Shown: piece after piece, positions 8,074-17,292 of the stretch
Position numbering within the stretch: position 1 is the stretch's first letter
Layout: the number at the start of each line of letters is the position of its first letter
From: Clostridium cuniculi
Lineage (GTDB): Bacteria; Bacillota; Clostridia; Clostridiales; Clostridiaceae
Direction of reading: 5' to 3'
Assembly: GCF_004353185.1 (NCBI RefSeq)
Contig: NZ_SMUS01000006.1
Span: 62,001-126,000, forward strand
Length of the DNA stretch: 64,000 nt
Made by a program: the position numbers and the translations under genes
Notes under the pieces: model-generated
Seen by the model: only the letters and a program-made list of their open reading frames with translations
Databases searched by the model: none
Told to the model about the DNA's origin: nothing

Positions 8074-8701
8074 GAGTTTAAGAACTAGTATAAAACTTTA
8101 TTCTGTAGATAATCCATTAAAAACTTTGGTGGTAACGAGCTCAATAAGTAGTGAGGGAAAATCTACTGTGGCAGGAAATTTAGCTTATATTTTAAATCAA
8201 GATGGAGCAAAAGTATTATTAATAGATTGTAATTTAAGAAATCCTTCTATGCACTTAAATTTTTTTATGCCAAATGACAATGGATTAACTGATATATTAT
8301 CAGGAAGCTGTAAATTAGAAAAAGCTATGAAAAAGGTTGAAGATTCACTTTTTTTAATAACAGCAGGCTCTGTTACTAATAATCCTTCCGAAATAGTTGG
8401 TTCTCATTCTATGCAAGAGTTATTAGATGAATTATCTACTAATTTTGACTATATAATTATGGATACTTCAGCAGTACTTCCATCAACAGATACATTACTT
8501 TTATCAGCAAAGGCAGATGGAACTATTATTGTTGTAAGAGCTAGGAAGAGTAAGTCAAAGGTAGTTAAGCAATGTTATGAACAGCTTATAGAAGTTAAAG
8601 CTAATGTTATAGGTACTATTTTAAATGAAAGTAATAAGTTTTTAGATAATAAATATTATGACCAAGGAAAAAGCAAAAAAGTAAAGATTTTTAATAAATA
8701 A
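8024..8701 (+). CDS. CpsD-like tyrosine-protein kinase (BY-kinase), atypical Walker A'
   Basis: 225 residues. The N-terminus has the SAEAYRSLRTSI contact motif. Walker A is TSSISSEGKST (38-48) and Walker B is YIIMDTSAV. Walker A' reads LIDCNLRNP: the second Asp expected in D-x-D-x-R is Asn70, which may weaken catalysis. The usual C-terminal tyrosine cluster is reduced to one YY pair (NKYYDQGKSKK). It would control polymer length or export with the overlapping CpsC-like protein. The start at 8024 has AAGGAG seven bases upstream; Met7 is an alternative. Codons 7-17 are unusually G+C-rich for this window. Confidence 0.87.
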   Translation: MFVTKKMPRSLSAEAYRSLRTSIKLYSVDNPLKTLVVTSSISSEGKSTVAGNLAYILNQDGAKVLLIDCNLRNPSMHLNFFMPNDNGLTDILSGSCKLEKAMKKVEDSLFLITAGSVTNNPSEIVGSHSMQELLDELSTNFDYIIMDTSAVLPSTDTLLLSAKADGTIIVVRARKSKSKVVKQCYEQLIEVKANVIGTILNESNKFLDNKYYDQGKSKKVKIFNK

Positions 8702-8719
8702 TAGATTTGGGGATTAATA

Positions 8720-9409
8720 ATGAAAAATATAGTAATAGTAGGTGCAGGTGGAGTAGGAAGAGAAACATCATTAATAATACAACAAATAAATGAATTAAAA
8801 TCAACATGGAATTTAATTGGATTTATTGATGATGATGTAAATAGTTGGGGCAATGTTATTAATGGGTATCCAGTCATTGGTGGAATGGATTCTTTAGAAA
8901 AATTATCACTAGATACTTATGTTGTTGTAGCAATAGCAAATTATAAAGTGAAAAAGAGAATAGTAAATAAAATAAATAATAGATTTAAATTTGCAACTAT
9001 AGTTCATCCTAGAGTATGGCTTCATGATTATATGACGTTAGGAGAAGGAACAATAATTTATGAAGGAGCAATTCTTACTACAAATATAAAAGTAGGAAAT
9101 CATGTTATTATAAGTCCTAAATGTGGAATTGGACATGATTCTATTATTAAGGATTACGTTTCTTTATTATGGAACGTCAATATTTCCGGAAATGACATTA
9201 TTGAAGAGGGAGTAATGATGGGATCAGCTTCAACAGTCATTCAAGGGAAGAAAATAGGAAAGGGTTCAACAGTAGGTGCAGGAGCTGTAGTTATAGATAA
9301 TATTGATTCATATAGTACGGTAGTTGGAGTTCCAGCAAAGGTTATAAAGGTTGATTATGAAAGAAGGGAAAGAGAATATGAAGAAGGTCTTATATGTAAC
9401 AACTGTTAG
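8720..9409 (+). CDS. pglD: PglD-like UDP-sugar N-acetyltransferase
   Basis: 229 residues. The N-terminal Rossmann-like domain (IVIVGAGGVGRETS) precedes a left-handed beta-helix of hexapeptide repeats (about 100-215) ending VVGVPAKVIK, the NeuD/PglD architecture. The expected catalytic base is H139 in GIGHDS. It would N-acetylate the 4-amino sugar made by the PglE-like enzyme, using acetyl-CoA, and give UDP-di-N-acetylbacillosamine. It completes the pathway begun by the first two operon genes, although four genes separate it from them. The 3' end overlaps the next glycosyltransferase gene by 32 nt. Confidence 0.88.
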   Translation: MKNIVIVGAGGVGRETSLIIQQINELKSTWNLIGFIDDDVNSWGNVINGYPVIGGMDSLEKLSLDTYVVVAIANYKVKKRIVNKINNRFKFATIVHPRVWLHDYMTLGEGTIIYEGAILTTNIKVGNHVIISPKCGIGHDSIIKDYVSLLWNVNISGNDIIEEGVMMGSASTVIQGKKIGKGSTVGAGAVVIDNIDSYSTVVGVPAKVIKVDYERREREYEEGLICNNC

Positions 9410-10538
9410 TAGAACAATAAATGCATTTTTAATACCACATATTAATATGCTTTTAGATAATGGATATGAAGTTCATTGTGCTTGTTCTATAGATAAGCCA
9501 GTAGATAAGGAGTTACAAAGAAGAGGTGTTAAGATATTTGAAGTTCCTTTTTCAAGAAATCCATTAGGTATTGGAAATATAAATGCTTTTATAAAGTTAG
9601 AAGAGCTTCAAAGAATTAATGATTATGATATTGTTCATGTTCATACTCCAATAGCAGCTATATACGGAAGATTACTTAAGTTAAGTTTTCCAAATTTAAG
9701 AACTATATATACGGCACATGGTTATCATTTCTTAAAAGGTGGATCTAAATTAGGGTGGTTCTTATATTATCCAATTGAAAAGATTATGGCTAAATTTACT
9801 GATGTAATTATTAATATAAATAGTGAAGATTATGAAATAACTAAGGAGAAACTTAAACCTAAAAAGTGTTATCTACTTAATGGAGTTGGACTTGAGTTAA
9901 GTAAATATAAAAAGTTAAGTGATACAGAAATTATAGAAAAAAAGAAAGAACTGGGGATTAAGGATAAGGATTTTGTAGTTTTAATGATTGCAGAACTTAA
10001 TAAAAATAAAAATCATATCCAATTAATTAATGCTATGGAGATATTAACTAAACAGTATCCTAATATAAAGGTTATTTGTATTGGTGATGGTAATTTGAGA
10101 GAAGAGTTAGAGCATCAAATAACTTTAAAAAATTTAGAAAATAATATATTTATGTTAGGTTATAGACAAGATGTAAATGAGTTAATAAATATATCTGATA
10201 TTGGAATATTAATGTCTTATAGAGAGGGGTTACCTAGAAATATAATGGAGTTTATGGCTTGCGGTAGGAAGGTAATTGCTACTGATATTAGGGGATGTAG
10301 AGATCTTGTTTGTAATGAAACTGTGGGAACTTTAGTTAATGTCAATGATTATGAATCAACAGCAAAAGCTATAGAAAAGTACTATCTTTTAAAGGATAAG
10401 AATTTTGAAGTTTCTGAGGAAATTAAGAAATATGATATTGAGAGTATAAACAGTGAACTTTTAAAGGTTTATGATGGGATCCAATTAGATATTAATTATG
10501 AGAAGGGACTTTCTTCTTATGTTAGTAATAGAAGTTGA
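9378..10538 (+). CDS. GT4 family glycosyltransferase, EpsD-like
   Basis: 386 residues from the ATG at 9378; upstream in-frame starts exist, but MKKVLYVTTVSR is where homology normally begins, and AAGAAGGGA lies 9 nt before it. GT-B fold: the N-terminal domain has HVHTPIAAIYGRL and TAHGYHF, and the C-terminal domain has the E-x7-E motif (EGLPRNIME) followed by CGRKVIATDIRGCRDL. It is a retaining, nucleotide-sugar-dependent cytosolic enzyme. As the first transferase after the PglC-like enzyme, it is a candidate for adding the second sugar. Donor and acceptor cannot be read. Confidence 0.87.
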   Translation: MKKVLYVTTVSRTINAFLIPHINMLLDNGYEVHCACSIDKPVDKELQRRGVKIFEVPFSRNPLGIGNINAFIKLEELQRINDYDIVHVHTPIAAIYGRLLKLSFPNLRTIYTAHGYHFLKGGSKLGWFLYYPIEKIMAKFTDVIININSEDYEITKEKLKPKKCYLLNGVGLELSKYKKLSDTEIIEKKKELGIKDKDFVVLMIAELNKNKNHIQLINAMEILTKQYPNIKVICIGDGNLREELEHQITLKNLENNIFMLGYRQDVNELINISDIGILMSYREGLPRNIMEFMACGRKVIATDIRGCRDLVCNETVGTLVNVNDYESTAKAIEKYYLLKDKNFEVSEEIKKYDIESINSELLKVYDGIQLDINYEKGLSSYVSNRS

Positions 10539-10618
10539 TTTATAACTAAGATAGAATATTAAAAATTTAAGTATACAAGGAATAGAAAGTTTTAAAGAGA
10601 AGGAGACTAAAACCTATT

Positions 10619-11725
10619 ATGGATAAGGTATTGCATGTATTACCAATGAATAAAATCAGTGGTGCTGAAAGAATGGCATTATTATTATGTAAAAATTTAA
10701 AAAATTATGAACCAATAGTAGTTTGTGGCGGAGAAGAGCTTGCTAATACTTTTAATGAAAATAAAATAAAAACTTATAATATTAAATTCTCATCTAAAAA
10801 ATTATTAAGCAATGCAAATAGTTTAAGTAAGATTATAAAAGATGAAAATATAAAAATTGTACATGCACATGATAATACGGCTTCTTTAGTCTCATATCTT
10901 GCAAAGAAAATCTTCGGATTAAATGTAAAAGTAGTATCACATATTCATAATTGTTATCCTTTTTTAAAAGGTAATGGTGTTAATAAAAAGATAGATAAAT
11001 ATTTAAGAAATAAGTATGACTATAACATTACTTGTGGAAAAACCGTAACTGATTTTTATAAAGAAAATACTGATTATTTTAATGCAGATAGAGCTTTAAC
11101 ACTATCTAATGCAATGGATATAAAGTATATAACTAATATTGATAAAAGAGAAGTTAATGAGATTATAAAAAGGTATAACATAGATGTTAATAAAAAGATA
11201 TTAGGTTTTATAGGAAGATTAGATGAACAAAAGGGAATTATCCCTTTTATAAAAGAGTTATCAAAGTATAAGAAAGAGTTTAATGATTCTATAATTCTCT
11301 TAGTTGGAAATGGATCTCAAGAAGAAGAAATTAAAAGTTTAATTAAAGAATTAAACTTAGAAGATTTATTTATATTAACTGGATTTCAAGAGAAGGTTAA
11401 TGTATTTTATCCAATTATTGATGTTTTCTTTTTACCATCATTATATGAGGGTTTACCAATGGTTTTATTGGAAGCTATGGCATTTAAGAAAGCTGTTATT
11501 AGTATGAATGTAGGAAGTATAAGTGAAGTAATAATTAATAATGAAACTGGGCTTTTAATTGAGCAAGGAAACTATGAGAAGTTTGTTAATGAATTAATAA
11601 GATTAAAAAATGATGAAATATTAAAAAATAATCTATGTTTAAAAGGGTTTGAGTATATAAATAAAAATTACAATATTAAAAATTATGAAAATAAGATAAG
11701 AGAGTTATATGGACAATTAATTTAA
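10619..11725 (+). CDS. GT4 family glycosyltransferase
   Basis: 368 residues. N-terminal MDKVLHVLPMNKISGAERM and HAHDNTASLVSYL, then C-terminal GFIGRLDEQKGI and the E-x7-E segment YEGLPMVLLEAMAFKKAVI are typical of GT4. It is cytosolic or membrane-peripheral, extending the lipid-linked repeat unit. AGAAGGAG lies upstream. The 80-nt gap before it is the largest in this part of the operon and has no hairpin that I can see. It is followed 18 nt later by the polymerase-like membrane protein. Confidence 0.87.
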   Translation: MDKVLHVLPMNKISGAERMALLLCKNLKNYEPIVVCGGEELANTFNENKIKTYNIKFSSKKLLSNANSLSKIIKDENIKIVHAHDNTASLVSYLAKKIFGLNVKVVSHIHNCYPFLKGNGVNKKIDKYLRNKYDYNITCGKTVTDFYKENTDYFNADRALTLSNAMDIKYITNIDKREVNEIIKRYNIDVNKKILGFIGRLDEQKGIIPFIKELSKYKKEFNDSIILLVGNGSQEEEIKSLIKELNLEDLFILTGFQEKVNVFYPIIDVFFLPSLYEGLPMVLLEAMAFKKAVISMNVGSISEVIINNETGLLIEQGNYEKFVNELIRLKNDEILKNNLCLKGFEYINKNYNIKNYENKIRELYGQLI

Positions 11726-11742
11726 CTTGGAGAGTTGGTTTT

Positions 11743-12981
11743 ATGAGAGTTTTTTTATCACTTCTATTATTAGAAGCATTTATTAATGTAGTTTTTGAAG
11801 GACAGATAAATAGAGAGATATTTGCATTAATTTATATATTAATAAATTCACTTGCAATAATGGGGTGGTTTTATATAAAAGCTAAGAATAAAACTATTTT
11901 TATGATTCTTATGTTTGGCTTTTTAATTAGATTAGCTGCATTATGGTATGACCAATCAATAGGATTACTTCCATTTAATACAGGAGATGCATATAAATTT
12001 CATGAGTTAGCAGTTGAGACTGCAAATGCTCTTCCAGATGTAATGTTAGAACATTTCACTGGATTTTATTCGCAAGTTTTAGGAGTAGTGTATTATTTTT
12101 TTGGGCCATATAGATTTTTTGGACAATATTTAAATGTAGTTTTTGTAGTACTTGCAGCTACAAAGCTTATTGATATAGCAAATCTTTTAAAATTAAAAGA
12201 TAAAAATACAGAATTAATGGTTGCTTTGTGGTTATTTATGCCTATTCCTTTCTTAATGGGATATGCATTAATTAGAGAAGGAAGTATGTATTATCTAATT
12301 ATGTTAGGGGTTTATCATTTCCTTAAGTGGTTTGAAAAATATAATCCTATTTATATTTTATTAACAATACTACCTATATATATGGCATCACTTTATCATG
12401 AAGGAGCACTATATATATTACCACCAATGATATATGCATTTATATTTTATGATAGAAAAAAAGAAAGAATTAAATTTAATGCTATAAATATTATTTGTAT
12501 AGTAGTGGCGGTAGTTGGAGCAATATTTATAGTAACTGCAAATCAAGAGGAATTTTTAGGGAAAACTAATGCTGAAACAGGAGGAGGATCAAGTTATCTT
12601 ACAGCATTAGAAATAAATAATCCTATGCAATTCATTATGTTTGCACCTATAAAGGGGTTTTATTTATTATATTCTCCTATGCCTTGGTTAATAAGAGGTG
12701 GACTTGATATACCAACTTTCTTATTTGATACATGTTTATGGGGATATGCTACTTATAAAATATTAAGAAATTTTAGAAAAATTGACACTAAATATAAGAT
12801 GTTATTTTTAGCTATTTTTGTGGCTGGAATGATTTATGGAATGGGAACTCATAATACCGGAACGGCAATGCGGCATAGAAATAAATTTATGTCATTAATG
12901 TTAATATCTTATATTGGTACAAAAGATAAATATATAGATGGTAAAGAGGAAGAGGAAAAAGAGGGAGAACTGGTATGGTAA
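11743..12981 (+). CDS. Polytopic membrane protein, candidate Wzy polymerase
   Basis: 412 residues with about ten hydrophobic segments and a large polar loop around residues 265-290 (NQEEFLGKTNAETGGG). No catalytic motif is diagnostic, but an operon of this type needs a polymerase and this is the only unassigned polytopic protein between the transferases. The conserved-looking R-E-G (ALIREGSMYY) and C-terminal H-R-N-K (MRHRNKF) are reminiscent of polymerase/EpsG-like membrane proteins. The acidic tail KEEEEKEGE is unusual. Its stop overlaps the next start by 7 nt. Function is inferred from context; a membrane glycosyltransferase is the main alternative. Confidence 0.6.
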   Translation: MRVFLSLLLLEAFINVVFEGQINREIFALIYILINSLAIMGWFYIKAKNKTIFMILMFGFLIRLAALWYDQSIGLLPFNTGDAYKFHELAVETANALPDVMLEHFTGFYSQVLGVVYYFFGPYRFFGQYLNVVFVVLAATKLIDIANLLKLKDKNTELMVALWLFMPIPFLMGYALIREGSMYYLIMLGVYHFLKWFEKYNPIYILLTILPIYMASLYHEGALYILPPMIYAFIFYDRKKERIKFNAINIICIVVAVVGAIFIVTANQEEFLGKTNAETGGGSSYLTALEINNPMQFIMFAPIKGFYLLYSPMPWLIRGGLDIPTFLFDTCLWGYATYKILRNFRKIDTKYKMLFLAIFVAGMIYGMGTHNTGTAMRHRNKFMSLMLISYIGTKDKYIDGKEEEEKEGELVW

Positions 12982-14060
12982 ATGTCTGTTTCTTAAGTGG
13001 GGATATGTCTAGAACTGGAGGTACAGAACGAGTACTTTCAATAATAGCAAATGAACTTTCTAAAAAAGATGATAAATTTAATATTCATATATTAAGTATA
13101 ACCAATGAAAGTAATAGTAGTTATTTTACTTTAAATAAAAATATTAAAACTGAAAGAATATTGAAAAGTAAAGATGTGAATTTTAAGAAACATTATTTTC
13201 AAGTTGTTAAGGGAATAAGACAATATATTAAAAAAAATAAGATTGATATTTTAATAGATGTTGAAGTTATAGCAAGTCTTTTCTCAATTCCAGCAGCGTT
13301 ATTTACTAAAGCTAGATTAATTGCTTGGGAGCACTTTAACTTTTATGAGGATAATGGGTCAAGCCTAAGAGTTTTTTCAAGAAGGTTAATATCTAGATTT
13401 TCAGATTGTATTATAACTCTTACAGAACAGGACAAAATGAATTATCTTAATAATTTAAATATTAAAGGGAAGATAGATTTTATATACAATCCTATGGAAA
13501 ATGGGGATAGTACAAGTTGTGATATAAAAGCTAAGCAATTAATAAGTGTTGGAAGATTAACATATCAAAAGGGATTTGATATGTTATGTGAAGTAGCTAA
13601 AGATGTATTAAAAGATAATCCAGAGTGGAAGTGGATTATATTAGGAGATGGAGAGGATAAAGAAAAGCTTGAAAGTAAGATAAAAGAGTATAACTTACAA
13701 GGAAAGCTTATCTTAAAGGGTAAAGTATCAAACGTTGAAGATTATTATAAAAATAGTAGTTTATATGTTATGACATCTAGGTTTGAAGGATTGCCAATGA
13801 CCTTACTTGAAGCTAAAAGTTATAAATTACCTATTGTTAGTTTTAATTGTTTAACTGGTCCATCTGAGATAGTTAGAAATAATATTAATGGATTTTTAAT
13901 AGAAACTGGTAACGTTGCAGCTATGGTAAATAAGATTGACATATTATTATCTGATATAAATAAGCGAGAAGATTTTAGTAATAAGTCAAACTTAGATATA
14001 GAAAAATTCAAGTTAAAACCAATAGTTGATAAGTGGGAAAATATATTAATAAACCTATAA
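12975..14060 (+). CDS. GT4 family glycosyltransferase (PglH/AmsD-like)
   Basis: 361 residues. It opens with the MSRTGGTERVLSIIANEL motif seen in GT4 enzymes of the PglH/PglJ/AmsD group, and has AWEHFNFYE, then VGRLTYQKGFDML and FEGLPMTLLEAKSYKLPIV (E-x7-E). Such enzymes often use UDP-GalNAc or UDP-Gal, but donor specificity is not readable. It overlaps the preceding membrane protein gene by 7 nt, and a short gap with an SD leads to the next GT4. Confidence 0.86.
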   Translation: MVNVCFLSGDMSRTGGTERVLSIIANELSKKDDKFNIHILSITNESNSSYFTLNKNIKTERILKSKDVNFKKHYFQVVKGIRQYIKKNKIDILIDVEVIASLFSIPAALFTKARLIAWEHFNFYEDNGSSLRVFSRRLISRFSDCIITLTEQDKMNYLNNLNIKGKIDFIYNPMENGDSTSCDIKAKQLISVGRLTYQKGFDMLCEVAKDVLKDNPEWKWIILGDGEDKEKLESKIKEYNLQGKLILKGKVSNVEDYYKNSSLYVMTSRFEGLPMTLLEAKSYKLPIVSFNCLTGPSEIVRNNINGFLIETGNVAAMVNKIDILLSDINKREDFSNKSNLDIEKFKLKPIVDKWENILINL

Positions 14061-14080
14061 ATTTTATTAGGAGAATTAAA

Positions 14081-15154
14081 ATGAGAATAGCAATATATAG
14101 TAATACTTTAGATAATGGGGGTATAAGTAAGTTTGTTTATAACTTACAAAATGCTTTTAGTAAAAGTAATATTAGAAGTCATATAGTTACATTTAGTGCA
14201 GATACCATATATGGAGATGATATAACATTACTTCAGTGTAATAATCACTTAGAAAGAATTAAAAAACTAAGTAATTTTATAAAAAAAGAAAATATAGAAG
14301 CTATAATTGCCAATACATGGTTTGAGGGATTTATAGCTAAATGTGCTACAGTCAGAAGTGGCAGAAAGGTTAAAGTTATTTCTGTTGTTCATATTAGACC
14401 TAATTTATGGGGATTTAAAGAAAATGATTTAATAAGAAAAAACTTCGCCAAAATATCTTTAGGTGTCTGTAGTAAAGTGGTGGCTGTATCTAATGAATTA
14501 AAAGATGCCATGGTATTAGAAAAGTGGGTTAAAGAAAATAAAATTACTACAATATATAATCCAGTAATATTTGATGAAGTTAGCAAAAGTGAAATTAAGT
14601 TTAAAGATATAGAAAATAAAGACGTAATTAATATTGCTGTAATTGGATGGATACAGCCAAGAAAAGCTCAAGATATAATATCAAAAGCTTTTAGTGGAAT
14701 AAATGATAGAAAATATATTTTAAATTTTATAGGTGGAATAGAAGATAAAAATTATTATTCTAATGTAATGAAGATAATAGAAGATAATAACTTACAAGAT
14801 AAGGTTAAGTTCTGGGGACCGAGGAAAGATATATTTGAAATATTAAATGATATGGATATGTTGATATCTGCTAGTAGGGGAGAGGCACTTCCAACAGTAA
14901 TGATAGAAGCTTTATATTCAGAAGTTCCTATGATATCAAGTGATTGTGATTATGGACCCAAAGAAATATTAGATAATGGAAAGTATGGGTTGATATTTAA
15001 AGTAGATGATTATAAAGGGTTAGCTAAATGCTTTAATAGATTAGTAAATGATAATGATCTATATAATGACTTTTTAAATAAGTCAAAAGAAAGAAGTAAG
15101 CTTTTTACTTATGATAAATGTATTAATTCATATTTAAGTATATTGAATGAATAA
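14081..15154 (+). CDS. GT4 family glycosyltransferase
   Basis: 357 residues from the ATG at 14081, chosen over an upstream in-frame ATG because TAGGAG lies 7 nt before it and MRIAIYSNTLDNGGISKF is the usual family start. C-terminal GWIQPRKAQDII, then RGEALPTVMIEALYSEVPM (E-x7-E) and CDYGPKEIL support GT4. It probably adds a middle sugar of the repeat. The 3' end overlaps the following GT2 gene by 8 nt, so the two are probably translationally coupled. Confidence 0.86.
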   Translation: MRIAIYSNTLDNGGISKFVYNLQNAFSKSNIRSHIVTFSADTIYGDDITLLQCNNHLERIKKLSNFIKKENIEAIIANTWFEGFIAKCATVRSGRKVKVISVVHIRPNLWGFKENDLIRKNFAKISLGVCSKVVAVSNELKDAMVLEKWVKENKITTIYNPVIFDEVSKSEIKFKDIENKDVINIAVIGWIQPRKAQDIISKAFSGINDRKYILNFIGGIEDKNYYSNVMKIIEDNNLQDKVKFWGPRKDIFEILNDMDMLISASRGEALPTVMIEALYSEVPMISSDCDYGPKEILDNGKYGLIFKVDDYKGLAKCFNRLVNDNDLYNDFLNKSKERSKLFTYDKCINSYLSILNE

Positions 15155-16265
15155 GGAGAGGGTAAAAATAAAACCATTAATAAGTGTAATAGTGCCTGTT
15201 TATAATGGTGAAAAATTTATAGAGCAGTGCATTAATTCAATTACTAATCAAACATTAAAAGATATAGAAATATTAATAGTAAATGATGGATCAAAAGATA
15301 ATACGAGAAATATTATAGAAAGTATTGCTAAGAAAGATTCTAGAGTTAAGGTATTAAATCAAAAAAATTCTGGAGTTTCAGCAGCTAGAAATAATGGAAT
15401 TAGTAAATCTTTAGGGAAATATATAGCTTTTGTAGATGCAGATGATTACATTGATAAAACTATGTATGAAAAAATGTATAAAAAGGCAGAAGAATTTAAT
15501 AGTGATGTAGTTATATGTAATGTTAATGATGTATTAAATGGTGATAAAAAAGTTAGTTTAAATTTAAATGAAGGTATTATAGACATTAAAAGCTTAACTG
15601 AAAAAGAGTTTTTAAGTAATGAATACTTTAATTTAGGAACTGCAGTATGGCATAAAATATTCAAAAGTAAATTAATAAAAGAAAACAAAATTAAATTTAT
15701 AAATTATAGTGAAGTAGCTAGTGAAGATACATTATTTAATTATGAAGCAATGTTAAAAGCTAAAAGATTATATTGCATAGATGAACCTTTATATGATTAT
15801 AAAATAAGTGAAAATTCACTAACAAAAAGCAAAATCGCAAAAGAAAACATGGTAAAAAGGTGTATGAACACAGTTAATATTATGAGTGATTTCCTTAGTA
15901 AAAATAAAATTCAAGATGAAAACTTTATTGATTATATTACATACTGGGAATTTATAAATGCTTTATCTTATGTTGATGAATTAAAGGTTAAATTATTAGT
16001 AAATTCAATTAAGGAATATAGCAAAGCATCAACTTTTAATAAATCAATAAGGAAGGTTGCATTAAGTAGTAAATTAGATAAATATTTTATAAATCATAAA
16101 GGTAGTTATAGCATAACTAATAAGATTTTTGATAAGATTTTTTCTTTATTGTGTTTATGTAAATTATATTATTTTGCTGGAACATTTCATTTATTAAGAC
16201 TTAAAAGAGCCAATAAGATACAAGTTAATGCTATTAATCTTAATGGAGGTGAAGTATTTGAGTAA
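15147..16265 (+). CDS. GT2 family glycosyltransferase, EpsH/EpsJ-like
   Basis: 372 residues. The N-terminal GT-A domain shows ISVIVPVYNGEKFI, VNDGSKDNT, SGVSAARNNGI and the metal-binding FVDADDYID (D-x-D). The roughly 150-residue C-terminal helical extension is common in EPS GT2 proteins and ends in a hydrophobic, basic stretch that may associate with the membrane. It is an inverting enzyme using a nucleotide sugar. First of six GT2 genes; it overlaps both neighbours. Confidence 0.87.
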   Translation: MNKERVKIKPLISVIVPVYNGEKFIEQCINSITNQTLKDIEILIVNDGSKDNTRNIIESIAKKDSRVKVLNQKNSGVSAARNNGISKSLGKYIAFVDADDYIDKTMYEKMYKKAEEFNSDVVICNVNDVLNGDKKVSLNLNEGIIDIKSLTEKEFLSNEYFNLGTAVWHKIFKSKLIKENKIKFINYSEVASEDTLFNYEAMLKAKRLYCIDEPLYDYKISENSLTKSKIAKENMVKRCMNTVNIMSDFLSKNKIQDENFIDYITYWEFINALSYVDELKVKLLVNSIKEYSKASTFNKSIRKVALSSKLDKYFINHKGSYSITNKIFDKIFSLLCLCKLYYFAGTFHLLRLKRANKIQVNAINLNGGEVFE

Positions 16266-17292
16266 TGTTACTATAAGTATATTAATGCCTGTATACAATA
16301 GTCAGGAGTATTTAAAAAATACAGTACAAGGTGTTATAAATCAAAGCTATAAAGACTGGGAACTTATATTAGTTGATGATGGTTCTAAAGATAACAGTAA
16401 AAATATATGTATAGAACTTCAAAAATCAGATAGTCGTATAAGATTTATTAGTAAGGAAAATGCAGGGGTTTCAAGTACTAGGAATACTGCTTTAGATAAT
16501 GCAAGAGGAAAATATATTGCATTTATTGATAGTGATGACTTAGTTCATAAAGATTATTTAAAAATACTATTAAGTAGTATGGAGAAGTCCAATGGACAGC
16601 TTGCAGTTTGTGGCTTTAAAGAAAGAAAAGTTTCAGCTAATGGACAAGTTGAAGAGTTAAGTAGAGTATTTTGTCCTAAAGAAGTAATTGCTATGGAAGA
16701 TATGAAGGATTTAATAATGGACTTTGGTAATAGTGGATTATTAAATCCTTTATGGAACAAATTATATAGTAGAGAAATAATAGAAAAAAATAATATAAGA
16801 TTTAAAGAAGAGGTTGAAACAGGGGAAGATTTTATCTTTAACCTACAATATTTTAGAAAAATTAAAAATATATGTTTTTCTAAGGAGGAGCTTTATTACT
16901 ATATAAGAAGAAATAATAATAGTATAACATACCAATATATTGATAATATGTACGAAAAAGGATTAGAAATTCATAGTTTATTAGAAGAATTTTTAAAAGA
17001 TATGAATTTTTATAATAGTAAAAATAAATATATTCTTTATGGAAATCATCTTATGGGAGTATTTTCATCTTTCTTAAATTTATTTCATAAAGATTGCAAA
17101 TTAACTTTAAAGCAAAAGAAGCAGTATATAAAAGCTATTGTAGATAGAGAGTATGTTAATGAATGTGCAGCAAATAGAAAAAGTGATAAAGGACTTATTG
17201 GATTAACAGCATTATTAGTTAGAATAAAAAACTCTACAATTATATGTAGTGTATTTAAAGGGATATCTTTAGTGAGGTTGGTGAAATCATAA
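16258..17292 (+). CDS. GT2 family glycosyltransferase
   Basis: 344 residues from TTG at 16258. That start is chosen because GGAGGT lies 7 nt upstream and the protein then begins MSNVTISILMPVYNS, exactly where the GT-A fold begins; the longer frame from 16228 adds ten residues with no family signal. Motifs: LVDDGSKDNS, AGVSSTRNTAL, FIDSDDLVH (D-x-D). The start overlaps the previous gene by 8 nt, and the stop shares bases with the next ATG (TAATG). A basic hydrophobic C-terminus may be membrane-associated. Confidence 0.86.
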   Translation: MSNVTISILMPVYNSQEYLKNTVQGVINQSYKDWELILVDDGSKDNSKNICIELQKSDSRIRFISKENAGVSSTRNTALDNARGKYIAFIDSDDLVHKDYLKILLSSMEKSNGQLAVCGFKERKVSANGQVEELSRVFCPKEVIAMEDMKDLIMDFGNSGLLNPLWNKLYSREIIEKNNIRFKEEVETGEDFIFNLQYFRKIKNICFSKEELYYYIRRNNNSITYQYIDNMYEKGLEIHSLLEEFLKDMNFYNSKNKYILYGNHLMGVFSSFLNLFHKDCKLTLKQKKQYIKAIVDREYVNECAANRKSDKGLIGLTALLVRIKNSTIICSVFKGISLVRLVKS

